From the NCBI GenBank assembly GCA_004369085.1, contig ML210146.1, positions 1,240,001 to 1,304,000 of the forward strand: 64,000 bases of DNA, given 5' to 3'. The position numbers were made by a program, and so were the translations under genes. The notes beneath the pieces were generated by a model. It made no database searches and was not told the DNA's origin. It worked only from the letters and a program-made list of their open reading frames with translations. The DNA comes from Coprinopsis marcescibilis (Eukaryota > Basidiomycota > Agaricomycetes > Agaricales > Psathyrellaceae). Positions 37,191 through 49,400 of the stretch are shown here, piece after piece (position 1 is the stretch's first letter; every line of letters starts with the position of its first letter).

Positions 37191-39684
37191 TCAGTCGTCA
37201 CGATGCATCAAGCCTTGCCGCTCCTCAGTATTTCCGTTTACGGGTTGGTAGTCTGCATTTTCCCCAGAAAGTCTTTGAGTTTTGTGCTTTTTGTTCGCAT
37301 CATCCTCGTCATCATCTTCATCGCCGATTTCGAAAACAACATCCCCGGAAATTGTTCCAGGACCGCCTTGTCTCGAGCCAACAAGAGTAGCGGCATCATC
37401 ATCGTCTTCGTCCCGCTGTCGGCTACGAGATTGGATGGCTTGGAGGTCATAATCTTCGGCCTCTTCTTCATCTTGAGCAATTTCGTCTGACATAGACAAT
37501 GTGGATATCCAGAACGAAGGTAAGTTTCCTGAAGGAAGTAAATGGTGGGTGTACATATCTTCTGTTGTTTTCACTTGGGCGCCACAAGAAAGCGATTGTG
37601 CAGAAGCAACCAAAGTACAAGAGGGCCAACCATCCGTCCAGTAACCACCATCGTTTGCGCCACGAGTTTGCGGCATAATCTAGAAGCAAGGTGTAAGAAA
37701 AACTGGCATCGTAGAATGTTATAATTCTCAGGTGTACCTTCAGCCAAACGTCCAGAGAAAGACATGGAGGAAACAACGAAAAAGACACCAATAACCACAA
37801 CGGCAAAAATCAGAATATACTGAAGGTGTTGAAACATTCGAAGCTTATAGCGCTGCTTGCGTACGCGAAGCTGTTGCAGAGTGGCTGGATGCTCATAAGC
37901 ACTAAGTTCACACTAAAACTACTTGTGAACTCACCATTAAGAGAATACATTATCCACAGCAGGAATCCACTGAGAGTGAAGGCAAGGGGTATGATGAACA
38001 ACAGTAAAACGAGGGCAGATGCGGATTCCAGTTCCAACTGAACGATTCCAACGGCATATAGGACTGGAAAATAGGTCAGATTGAATATGAGGTTGGAGTA
38101 TGCATTCAAGTCTTACTTCCGAATAAAAAGTGCGCCGCAGCTAGAGCTTGGCATTTGCGCATTGTGGTGCCCAATGATTCGCGGACAACACTCAAACCCA
38201 GAGAGACGACAAGAAGCATGAAGAAAGACATGGAATTTCGACCGGCGTCGAGAATTGCAACTAAGAGCCCACCACATCAAAAGATATTCTTCCAGACGAC
38301 TTGGGGAAGACTAACCAACAATTAAAAATGCTGTTGATGCCGTCGTTTTTCCATGGGCGTTGAGGTATCTGTAGTACGCTGTGTCAAATAGAATCAGCGG
38401 TGTGGTGTGACCACAAGATTAGACACACATACCCCAGCTTGCACACATTTCAACAACGAGGAGACCAACAAGGCCTGACAAGTAATACTACAAACAATCA
38501 ATTGAGTGTCTTGCGGACAGAACAAATCATTTTCGCCTACTTGAATTGGGAGCAATTCCTGCAGATGTCTATAGCAGAGGAATCCCCAAGCAATCCCAAT
38601 GACAGCGTAAAGGAGGAACATGACAAAGTAGAACTAGTTTGCAGTCAGATGATGCGTCCCGGACGAATGTCTTGAACACTCACATTGACCTTAGGATAAT
38701 CAGTCGCAGGTAGCTGCCCATCGAATACGTTCTTGAAAAGCACGGTCGCCTTGTACTCTGGGTGCCCCGGGACGTCGGTGCTCGCTTGACGAGGAGGCTT
38801 CCTTGTGTCCGAGGTGATGGGTACAATGGCTATGCTTATCATCAGATTAAGTACTTGACCTGTGCGAAATGTAAACTGACCAACGCAGTAGTAACCGGTT
38901 TGAGATACTGGGTAGTAAATCGGGGTGGTGTATGTATACACGCCCTCGTGGTCGTGTTCCTGCTGTGGAGACGGGGTTTGACGCTTCCAAGGAGAATCGT
39001 ATTCGCTGGCTGGAGGTGTAGGGAAACTTCCATTGGGTGGGTTGTCCCAAAATCCTTTGGCGTCGACTGCCGTAGGTACTTGGCTGGGGCTTCCTCCAGG
39101 TAGCTTAACGCGAGCCGACCATACGCTCGTATCGTTGATTGATTTGCCCGCAGGCATGTCCAAAATGAACCGTCCAAGTTGACTAGAAGTGCAATAGCCT
39201 CCTGTCAAAGCATTGGTCGTGCACACATAGACTTTCTGTGATGTGGTGAGCATGTCGGAAGAAGGTCAGAGAAGAAAACACCTACCGCTTGTCCCCCTTC
39301 TTCAGCCGTGACTGTTCGGTCCTTCCCAAGGTAATCTGAGTCCTTCCATTCGTAAATGACCATTGCAACTTCGCCTTGAGATTGCTGGTCAAATGTGACT
39401 ATCAAAAGGCAGTATTAAGAATATGGACTATGGTGCTGAGAGTGACTGGCTGATTTACCGTTGATATGTGCAGAATCCCCTCCCCACATCCCGCTGCACG
39501 CTTGACGCGCATAGACTGCGAAAGTACAGCATCAGAAGTCATTACGTCGGCATAATGAAGGTCGCTATGGCTTACTTTTGTCCGACAGGGTGGCCTCGTA
39601 TGCGAAGACTGTGGGTAATAGCAGCCATATCGCAATCCAGAAACCGGCGTACCACCGTGAGGTGGGCAGTAACCAGCTCGACAT
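37191..39684 (-). CDS. PTM1/TMEM87-like GOLD-domain seven-helix membrane protein
   Basis: Member of the lung seven-transmembrane (GOST) family, like yeast Ptm1, placed in Golgi or endosomal membranes. ATG at 39684 begins MSSWLLPTSRWY followed by a hydrophobic signal peptide ending around FAYEATLS. The lumenal part has CxxxN-like cysteines (VYVCTTNALTGGYC) and a GOLD-like beta sandwich to about 38.7 kb. The membrane part reads, in order, FLLYAVIGIAWGFLCYRHL, GLVGLLVVEM, AFLIVVAILDAGR, FFMLLVVSLGLSVVRESLG, ALVLLLFIIPLAFTL, YILIFAVVVIGVFFVV and WLLDGWLALLYFGCF. The cytosolic tail is acidic (RDEDDDDAATL). Many introns; borders between 38.1 and 39.5 kb are approximate. Confidence 0.87.
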
Positions 39685-39817
39685 GGTGGAGCAGTGTTAA
39701 GAAATGTGTGTTGTCATTTGTTATACTCTCAGGAATCAATGTCTGACCCAGGCCTTGATGCACGTCCCTTTTATGTAACTGCGGCGAGCACACTGCGTTC
39801 ATCTCCTTGGCACCGCA
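39685..39817. promoter_or_regulatory. Compact bidirectional promoter
   Basis: 133 bp separate the start codons of the PTM1-like gene (-) and SNX4 (+). No TATA box is evident. Confidence 0.45.
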
Positions 39818-41639
39818 ATGCTCAACGACGAGGAGGACGTATTCGACAGCGTCACTTGGGAGTCTCCCTCAACCACCGCATATGACATTCACGACGACAA
39901 TTCTGCGATAGGACCCGGTTTCAGGCAAAGCACCGCAGAAGGCAATGACGATCCACTGCAACCCAAGTGGGAGGGGTATCTCATTACGTCGGTAAGGGAC
40001 CCTGTCAAGGAACTAGCAGAAACGAAGGATGCATATGTCTCATACCTGGTTTCAGCAAAGGTAATCAAGTTCTGTTCTATACCATCTTGTTATTGACGGA
40101 TATCTGATATCAAGACAAACCTTCCAATATTCTCTACACCAACCCCTTCATCAAGGCGCCGATTCCAAGACTTCGTGTTCCTTAGGGAACATCTTACAAG
40201 AGACTTCCCAGCATGTGTGGTACCTGTACTACCGGACAAGCATAGGCTTGGTGCGATAATTCTAAATGTACAACCGCTGAACACTCTAAATAACAGCGCC
40301 ACCAGAGTATATCACTGGCGACAGATTCAGCCCAGAATTCATGGAACGCCGGAGAGTCGAGTGAGCCGGGAAGATCTACTTTGCAACTCTAATCTCATGC
40401 CGAATTAGATTGCATCGATTCCTCCAGCGTATTGCGCGGCACCCGGTTCTACAGCGGAGTACCCTTGTTCGCGCTTTCTTCGAGTCAACTGAATGGGTGA
40501 GTTAATCCTTTGGCTTTCAACACCATTTCTAACGAACTTTCAGCATGTGTATATGCATCAACATGTCGCACATCCTCCAACTCAGGAGCCTTCCCCTGGG
40601 CTCATGGACAACCTTTCAGATACCCTCCTGAATGCCTTTGCGCGCGTACGGAAGCCAGACGAAAGGTTCTTGGTGATGAGGGAGAATGTCGACAAGTTTG
40701 AGGAGGGATTGGCTGCCATGGATCGTTTGTACAACAGAATTCGCAACAGAACTAGTGGTGAGTCGTCGTTCTCGCCTTCCGGTTTGTTTTGGTCTGAGGC
40801 TGAACGAGATGGGAATCCCGAATCTGGTGAAGATATGACTGCCGATTACCATGATCTTGCCGTGGCAGTTCAAGGGCTCGGCTTCTTGGAATCTGGTATT
40901 ACCGACCCTTTGAATCACTTCTCCAATACTCTGTTGGAGTTCTCCGCCCTTTTGCGACACCTAGTGAGCATTACCACCGCAATTGCCAACTGCGGTCTAT
41001 TGCTGACAAGATTCCAGACGCAAACCTCTACCGACCCTCTATTGATCCACTTGCACTCACTCACAACATACTCCCATGCCAACAGAGCCGTATTGAAACT
41101 GCGAGACCAAAAGCAGCTCGACCTTGAAGAACTTACGGATTACCTTTCAGGCGTAACAGCTGAGCGTGACCGTCTTTCTGCGATCATAAGTGGTCATGCA
41201 GGTAGCTCGGGTCTGGGACTTGGTGCGTACATTAAGGACAGGGTGGATGCTCTTCGTGGAGCAGATGATGACCGTAGCCGTGTCGAGAAGATGAAGAAAT
41301 TGGATACCAAGATCAAAGAGGTACGCGGACTTGAAATACATGACCCAGGTAATTCGACGCTAACGGCTGCATCAGCTCCAGGACGCTGTTACGACTGCCC
41401 ACGAAACTTCGGATGCATTCAACGACGCCACACTCCGAGAACAAACCATCTTTCAATACGCTAAGAGCGCTGAGATGAAAGAAACTCTCGGTGAGCTTGC
41501 AGATGGGCAGATAGAGTTTTACAAAGCGGTACGTTTCGATGCATGGTCGCATGGATCAGGCTAATGGAACTCAATGCAGGCAATGGAAGAGTGGGATAGA
41601 ATAATACCCATCATACAGCGCATCCGAGTTGATGTCTAA
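39818..41639 (+). CDS. SNX4: Sorting nexin SNX4/Atg24
   Basis: PX-BAR sorting nexin acting in endosome-to-Golgi recycling and selective autophagy. ATG at 39818 (MLNDEEDVFDSV). The PX domain begins WEGYLITSVRDPVKE, and after an intron has RRRFQDFVFLREHL (the R-R-F phosphoinositide motif), PVLPDKHRLEYITGDRFSPEFMERRR, joined across an intron, and LHRFLQRIARHPVLQRS. The BAR region runs from RKPDERFLVMRENVDKFEEG to the end, including SHANRAVLKLRDQKQLDLEELTDYLS, and terminates in MEEWDRIIPIIQRIRVDV. Seven to eight exons. Its stop is only 28 bp from the stop of the convergent REV7 gene, so the two transcripts almost surely overlap at their 3' ends. Confidence 0.92.
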
Positions 41640-41667
41640 CTTGCTTTTTCAACTACCGTATTGTACA

Positions 41668-42726
41668 TTATTCTACACCTTTCTCTTGCTTTGACTCTGG
41701 AACATTTTTCGCAGGTAATTGTTGCGCTTTTAGTTTGTCTCGTTCCCATTTTAGTTTCTCTGCGGATTCCTGAACAGCCAAAGACACCTGTATGCATGTG
41801 AATGGACGTTAACTTTGCAGTTGAAGGGGATAATTACATTTATAACGCCTGTGTTGACGGCACGGATCATCTGAAGCTCTGCTTTGTCTGAGGCGCCTGC
41901 AGTTGTGTGCTGCGTTTCGGCTGGAATCCACGGTGGGGGATCCTATTGGAGGAACCTTGAGCAAGAATATAGACGGTAATAAAGTAACTTGACCTTAGTT
42001 TGTGACGTGGAGGGTGCAACTTTATCTCTGAGCTCAAGTAAGATGGCGAAAGAGACATCATCTTGAACGAGGCAGTTAGTTGTCACGTCAGTGAGGAACC
42101 CAACACTCCATTGTACCTCCAAGTTCCATTTGGCCCAGGGATGACTCAATCATGCAAAGCTTGATCAAGAACGAGCGAAAGTATTGCACCAGCGAATTGG
42201 GGGACATTGCGTTTTCAACGTTGGTTGATTTGTTGAAGGTTTCCACCTCTATCATGTTTTCGATAGAGAATATAAACCGCTCTAGTGGTACTTGTTCCTT
42301 ATTCTTTATTACAACGACCACCTTCTCTACCGTTCCCTATCGTAGGACACAGTGTTAGAACTTGAGTTCCTCGGTAACATGCAAGTAAACACGAACCTGA
42401 TTTATTTCTTCGCCGATCGCTTTAACGGCACCAGAGATATATTCATTGAGGGTGGGGTGGCGGGATTGGTAGACCGGAGTTTCGTACTTCTTCCTTCTCA
42501 CAAATAAATCGGGCGGGTATACTTGCCTGACATAAAGTATCGTATGGATTGCGACCTCGACTTGAAGAACTCAGGGTCACATATGGTATTCGTCCATGCC
42601 TATTAATAACATGCGTACTGAATTCTGTAATACCAATTACAGCTTCTGTGGAAGAGTTTCAGTATCCCGACAAAGCTAGGGGCAAAGTCGCATCTTACGA
42701 TTGAAGGTCAGTGGTTCATTTGACAT
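41668..42726 (-). CDS. REV7: HORMA-domain protein REV7 (MAD2B/MAD2L2)
   Basis: HORMA-domain adaptor of DNA polymerase zeta in translesion synthesis; homologs also act in double-strand-break end protection. ATG at 42726 with small exons joins to MSNEPLTFNQAVIGITEF, then IEVAIHTILYVRQVYPPDLF and VRRKKYETPVYQSRHPTLNEYI. Across an intron come VEKVVVVIKNKEQVPLERFIFSIE, and LVQYFRSFLIKLCM, then DVSFAILLELRD. This closely follows the human MAD2L2 order (EFLEVAVHLILYVREVYP, HPELNQYI, VEKVVVVI). The C-terminus after the safety-belt region ends in a charged helix, SAEKLKWERDKLKAQQ. The gene is absent from casual reading because the exons are short; splicing rebuilds it convincingly. Confidence 0.88.
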
Positions 42727-44115
42727 GGTGGTTCGAAGGATAGCTGAGCGTGCGCGAGTCAGACGCGCAGGTATGGGCGCGAGCGGCCAGCGCGGCAATC
42801 AGCGCTATGATCCATCGCACGGCAAATACCGAAACAATATAGAATCTGAATTCCGCGAACCCAACGTCTTTCACCAGCCAACAACATTAGACACATGGTA
42901 GTCGTCTTCTACGAACCTTGCTTTCAACGTGGTACCCTTGAGTGTAAACTCGGCTTCAACTCTGCAGCAACCAAGTCGCATACCTCACAGGACCACTCTT
43001 CTTCCAAGACGATTGAATGGAGGCTTTCGGGTGCTATAACGACGACACTCAATGAGAGCTTATCGCTCTTCCCGCCTTCCGTTCTTTGCTTCTAGAAACC
43101 CCTGATAGGCCTGTTATACACACTGCTAGAAACTCTCAATGATAAGCTCATATTGGTAGCCAATCCGGTTACGATAATAGACGCCGACCTGCAACTTTAA
43201 GTCGCGTCATTTTCCCGGAATGACCTTCCTGGTAAGATTTCGACGCGGGAAGATAGGGTAAGCATCTAAACATAACTGTGGTACTTGATAGGGACCATGC
43301 ATTCGTCAACCGCCAACTCATTGTGCCATCTATAGGTCTTTGTTCTCACCCAGGAGCTAAATTGGTACCAGTCATTTCTATGACACAGTTCACAATGTCC
43401 ATGCTCTCGCAGGGAAGGATAGTTGGACAATCTTATAATGGTCGTTTTCTCGGGTACAATGTATAACCAGAATATTCGTCGTTCTATAATCGCTTATTTT
43501 CCCCTGGCTAACTTAAATCCCATCTGGCTTTCTCCAAGGTCTGCCCATTCAAGCGTTCTCTGACCTCTGACTCCCCCTCCATGTACACACCTGTGTAGAG
43601 GTAAAAGCGCAAACATTTCCTGGTTGGCATTTTATTTCTGAGAGAAATATACTGCCAGAAATCCACAGCGCGCTTCATCTGCCCTGGCGTTTACGTACAC
43701 CGAGGACGGTCGTCTAAATTACTACTTTGACAGAATGCATGAAGTCCAAATTTAGCAAGGAAGTGAACCAATTATGCAACGTCGTTCGCCACTCCAATGG
43801 GGATTCGTTTGGGAAACCCAGATGGGGATTTCTATGCTTGTGATAGGGAGTAGATTTGGTTGCGATTGTTTCTCATGCCAGGACTACAAGGAATATCCGA
43901 ACACCTTTGGAATCATCGCAGTTCGTGATGTATTAGTTGTAGGGATCACATTACAAAAGTTATTACTGTAAAACGTTCTTTGAGTGGCGAGATTGTTCTA
44001 AGTCCATGAAATTCCGTGAAGCGAGCAAAGTTTCTAAATAATTCGTTATATATTTGGTGTCAACCTGAAGAAGGATTAGCGTCTCGTTCTCCGTCAAAGA
44101 AAGCACAGCAAGAAC
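42727..44115. other. 1.4-kb gap without a supported gene
   Basis: The longest gene-free stretch outside the HD locus, between the REV7 start (which points left) and the Cqd1-like gene stop. Plus-strand open frames of 60-66 codons occur at 42895-43095, 43278-43466 and 43774-43971, but none shows family features, splice-consistent extension or a matching neighbour. It may hold the REV7 promoter and a decayed gene. No tRNA or clear repeat was seen. Confidence 0.5.
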
Positions 44116-46230
44116 TCACCAATCCCGCTGAACCAATTCATCCACGTTCATAAGGGCCCCGGTAATGAAGCTCCTGGCTTCTATCCACACCCACACCTTG
44201 AGCAAGGCCGCCAAGTTGCTCCTCGGGAGATCCATGGCACGGATGCCTTCTCCCTTGGTCTCCATCGCCATCTGACCTCCAAGTTGCCGAAGAATGGGCA
44301 ACGAACTGGAAAACAAATCCATGTTTGGATCCAGCTGCCTCCCGATTCCTTCCAGTAACAGGATCGAAATAACCGTGTTAATGAAATCCCCCTCCATCTT
44401 GACATGATGCGTCCGGACGTTCCTCAACACCTCCTTCAGCAAGTCGGCAATCTTGATCTGGCCGAGACTAAACGTCCTGCGCTTGACGCTTAGTATCAAG
44501 TGCTGCATCTTCAAGGCAAAGGTTTCCTTGTCCGTGGCTAATTCAGGGGTTTTACTCCGCTCAATCATCAATTGACCGGTTTTGTATCCGTCGAACTCGG
44601 CGACTGCCTTGAATAAATCCAAGAAGTTCTGGCGATTGGTTTCGTTGAGAGTCGTTACGAGACCGGCGTCGATAAAGACGAGTTCTGGAACATAACCGGA
44701 GGAATGGAGGGACAGGAGTTCAGTGTTCCATGCTTCAGGGGAGTGAGAGAGGCTCCGTAGTTTCGCGACAATTGCGTCGGACTCGGAGTAGTCCGCTGGG
44801 ACCATAAGGGAAGCGGAGAGGGATTCTGATGAAGAATCAGAGGAAGGCCGCGCAGGGAAGAAGTGGTTGTAGAGATTTCTAAGAAGGATGCGCGTTGTGG
44901 GAGGTTTGCTGAATTTGATCATAATGTTTCCCGGATGGAGGTCGGAGTGCACAAAGTTGTCGAGAAGGAGCATGTTCTAGGCCTATGTTAGAATTGCTAA
45001 AGGAGTTTAGAAAATGCATACCAAGAACGCATTAAGGCCAACGGTGGCAACTTGGTAATCGTAAGGACCGCCACCGTTCCGAAGAAAGGCTTCAAGCGGC
45101 AAGGCAGTCTGATACTCCTCGACAAGCATTTCCTTGGTAGACCAGATCTTCAAAGGCCGAGGGAAAGTAACCGGAACCTTCCTTGGAGAGAAGTTGGACT
45201 CAAAGGTCAATAGATTATCCGCTTCATGTCTTAAGTCTAATTGCTGGTGCATCATTTCTCCAAAGACCAAGACTTCTTCTGGAAGAGAAAGCCATTTTAT
45301 GCCTGGCAGAAGGGAGAGACACGAAGCAAAGAAATGCATGATGGCGAGGTCACGAGAGATAGTCTTTTCGACGCGGGGGTGGAGAATCTTGATAGCAACC
45401 GATGCGGTAGGAGCGGCAGGCGGAGGGTCCTCTAGAATGATAGGGCCAATTGGTCCGCCAACTTTGCGAGCACGTCTTGGACCACGGTATGACGGTGGGA
45501 TAAGATCATGCTTCAAGATTGCACGATAAACTTGGGCGATTGCACCAGAGCCTATGGGTATCTCGTCGAATTCCTCAAAGACTTCGTGGAAAGGGCGCTG
45601 AAAGACGGCCTCTATGACTTTTTTTGTGTGGGACAAAGGATGATGGCGTCCCTGGGAATGAAGGGCGCCTAGACGTTCACACAAAAGAGGGGGGAAAAGA
45701 TCGACCCTAGATGCGGCCCATTGGGCCAACTGAATTAGAGAAGCATAAGCTTATTTGTGGTGGGATCAGAAAGGGAGAGGACAACTGACCTTGATGAATG
45801 TCGGGCCAGCTGCTTCCATCTGTTGAACAAGGTATCCATACCACCAGACAGCCCCCCACCTGTCCCCTTTACACCGTTTCTGGGGCCGGCCGACGAGAAG
45901 CATTGGACTGGTGAAGATAACAGGGACAAAAAGGCAAAAAAGACGGAGAAAACGGGCTGCTGTGCGGATAGGCTCCCAGACATTGTCGCGCAATAAGACG
46001 AGAATGCGGGACTTTATGGATAGATGGTGCTCCGAGGGGGAGAGAATGAGAGGATTGAGGGCGCGACAGGGAATAAGAGCTGGTGACCGGAGTATGTCAG
46101 AGTGTGACGGGTGTGAGTGACGGTGGACCCTGAAGGCGAGGGCGCCGGCGCCGACGACGACGACGGGGATGGAAAGACAGAGGAGACGACGAGCAGAGAG
46201 GGATCTAGTCGCGCTGAACATCGAGTTCAT
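44116..46230 (-). CDS. ABC1/UbiB-family protein, Cqd1/ADCK2-like
   Basis: Atypical kinase-like protein of the ABC1/ADCK/UbiB family. The layout matches yeast Cqd1 (YPL109C), a mitochondrial intermembrane-space protein affecting coenzyme Q distribution. ATG at 46230 starts MNSMFSATRSLSARRLL, a basic presequence followed by a hydrophobic segment (LSIPVVVVGAGALAF). The KxGQ motif reads FIKLAQWAASR across an intron, with Ala in place of Gly. Then come EIPIGSGAIAQVYRA (Ala/Gly-rich loop), a conserved VAIKILHP Lys, the catalytic-loop-like FVHSDLHPGNIMIKF, and FIDAGLVTTL in place of DFG. A 50-residue Ser-rich insert separates the last two. Four exons. It is divergent from glycogenin, 201 bp apart. 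A YPL109c homolog near the HD locus is, to my knowledge, recorded for some Agaricomycetes. Confidence 0.9.
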
Positions 46231-46431
46231 CACATTTGGCGGAAGGGATGATGACGTCAAAGATGTGAAATTGTTTGAGAATCTGTGAGAGAAAAGTGTT
46301 GACGGTTGTTGTCTGAATTCGGCGGCGATATCTGTTCTCTCTCTCTCTCGAATTTCGAATCTTGTTTCCGCAACTTGCGTCGGTGTCTGCGTCCGACGGC
46401 CAACGAGCAGCAACCGTCTGCTGCAACGGCC
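46231..46431. promoter_or_regulatory. Bidirectional promoter, Cqd1-like and glycogenin
   Basis: 201 bp between divergent start codons. The plus strand holds a CT-repeat tract (tctctctctctc near 46340), a common fungal core-promoter element. Confidence 0.45.
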
Positions 46432-49400
46432 ATGGCCAGCCCGCATGTCTTCGTCACTCTCGTCTCTTCCGACGCCTATCTTCCAGGCGCACTGGCCCAG
46501 GTCGCTGCCCTCAACGACCTCCATCCACACCGCCAGTTTCAGACCCTCTGTCTCGTCACCCCAGAGTCCGTCGACGTTGCCTCCATAAAGGCTCTTCGCA
46601 GTTCTTTCGATGTCGTCGTAGGCGTCGAGATTCTCGAGGACGCAAACGAGAGGGGTCTCAAGCTTCTAGGTGAGTTGTCCGTTCTCGTCCTATTCGACAA
46701 TACTCCAGACGCGTATCTATCGTCCCGCCAATCTCCAATCTTCCCAGATAGTCGCTGCAACGCGTCTGATCTCCATATATGCGCTTCATCTATCATCGTT
46801 TGCTCACATTTAGTCATGTACAGGCCGGCCAGACCTCACCACTGTCCTTACAAAACTGCACGTTTTTCGCCTTACTCGGTATTCCAAGATAATATTTCTT
46901 GATGCCGACGTCCTCCCTCTTCGCCCCCTCGACCATCTTTTCGACCTCCCTCATGAGTTTTCCGCAGTGCCGGACGTGGGTTGGCCCGACATTTTCAATT
47001 CTGGTGTTCTGGTTCTGTCTCCAGGCGAAGACAAATTTAATCAACTTAATCAACTCTTAAAGTCCAGGGGCTCTTGGGATGGCGGTGACCAGGGACTTTT
47101 AAACGAATGGCGCGGCCGTGACTGGCATAGGCTGAGCTTTACCTATAATACAACCCCAACTGCCGCATATACGTAGGTTTTTTATCGCCTTGCACATGCA
47201 TTCCTTGGGAGATTGACTTTATTTTCTAGATACGCGCCAGCTTACGAAAGATATGGCTCACAAATATCTGCTCTTCACTTTATCGGGAAGAACAAACCTT
47301 GGAACACTTTGCCGTACCGGAGTCCCTTTGTATCCAACGCCAGACCTTCCACCTCAAATGATTCTCCAGAGCAGGCCTACGACTATGATTCTTTGGTCGA
47401 CCGTTGGTATGCCGTCTATGACAAGCATTATCGTGCTGAACAGCCGGTCCAGCCGTCCTCCTTTGCATTCCAACGCTATTCTTCGGCGTGGGATGAATCC
47501 GCTGCTGCAAGTTCTTCCGCCCTTCCGCTTGCGGCAACCGGTCTGGAAGCACTGAAGCAGATGGCTATTGATGGAGTTGCATCGGCTCCACATATAGATG
47601 CTCAACCAACCGCTCAAGGCGTTTATTACAGCCTGCCGTTGGAGGGCCGCGTGGACCTCATGCGTCCCCGAAAACCAGAGCCAGAACAGCGAGCCGAAGG
47701 AGGATCATCGTCCCAAGAAGGACCCTGGTATTACAACAAGAAAAGTCGTCCGGCTGGTCTTGACTTTGAACTCTTGGAAGAACAGCTTCCTGCCACTCCC
47801 CAATTCCAATCCTCTGGCCTGTATGGCGAAGATGAAGAGGGTATCTATCGCTGGCAGACTCTGCCAACGCCACATCCCGATGATGTACCTGCAAGCCCCA
47901 TCCTCCAGCCCATCTCCCTTCCCGCAACGCCAACGCCGCACTGTTTCGAACCTGTCAGGCCGGATTTCTACGCCAGCGAAAGCGAAAGCGATGTCGGTCA
48001 AGCCCCCCCTTCTACATCAACAAACGAGCGGCAGCCTCACGATACTCGCGATCGGCTGCATGGCTATTCACGGCCATCATCTAGGAGGCCATCACATGGC
48101 CAACCCAACCCACCGTTGTTCAATAGGGGTCACCCTCATTCACAACCGCACAGAGAGCATGTACACAACGACTCTCAACTGAAGCCGCAAGAGTCGTCCA
48201 AACGTCCGACCTCGCCTCCCCTTCTTGCGTGGAATCCTGCCTTGGAGCCACCTCCAAACGACCCTCCCGGGCTGTCTTCTTTCCCTTCAGACACCTACTT
48301 TCCGAATCTATGGGACCAACCCCAAGCGAACAGTGTCCAAGACCGTTCTAATGGCTCTCCGTCGACGTCGATCAATTTCTTTCAGCCACCCCCGCCTCCG
48401 AGTATACCTTCGACTCTGATCAAGCAAGGCCACTACAGGAACGTTACCGGAGAAGACTCACTTTCCCCTAGTCCAGATCGGACCAAAGTCAAATATTTGT
48501 TTCCTTGGGAAGAAAAGCCCCGTGTGTTGCCCAATCGGGTATTCCCCGACTCAGATGCTCCGCCCCCGGCGCTGTTTTTGAGCCCGGGAAGTCCTAGTCA
48601 GACTTCCACCGCAGCACCAAGCACCCCTGAGCAGCCCAAATCTACGCCTCTAGCACGTATTCATAACCTCTCCCCCCTCGTTGGCCTCCCGCCCAGCCTG
48701 ACGTATTCCAACGCATGGGACTCGGTTCCAAGCATTCAGAAATATGCATCCAAGCTCACCCGACCTCCCCAGCCTCCTCCCCAGCCTCTCGCCCCTGCAT
48801 TCGACGACGAGAGGTGGCGTAGGTCTCGGCCAAAGAGCTGGGATGACCGCTTGGAGGCTAGTAGCAGAGATGGTGACGACGAAGACAACGCAGACGATGA
48901 AGATGAAGAAGATGACTTTTTAGGCGACACAAGATGGGACAGTGACAACGACTCTGGGCGAAACTCTCACCGCAAGCCAAAACGACGAACGAGCGAGAGC
49001 CGAGGCGAGGGAAAGAGAGAGAAGGAGTATCGCGACCAGGCTGTCCAAACCACGATCTCTGCCTTGCGCGCCCAAGGTACACAAACGGAGAAGATGATCC
49101 GCAAAGGTTCTATGAGCAAGCGACACCCCTTGCCTGCAATCAGCCCCAGCTTTTTGGCCCCTCCATCCACCCGTGATGCGGTTGCGTCCACGGCTGTCGA
49201 TAGGCCAACTGTGATTTTGGAACCCAAACCTGAGCGGCCGACCCTGTCTGGGAGGCCTTCCAAGGTATCGCTGAAGAGCGGGTCTGTATCCCCGGCGATT
49301 TCTCTTTCTCCCAGGGTCAGATCTCCCATGCGGTCTCCTGTCCGCGAATTCATTGTCCCCGCTGTTCCGACTGCCGTTCCAGCCACTGGGTATCGCACGC

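Noticed and set aside
42725..42901. Plus-strand ORF whose ATG overlaps the REV7 start codon
   Set aside because: Sharing an ATG position on opposite strands with REV7 is improbable, and the translation is a short basic sequence with no family features.
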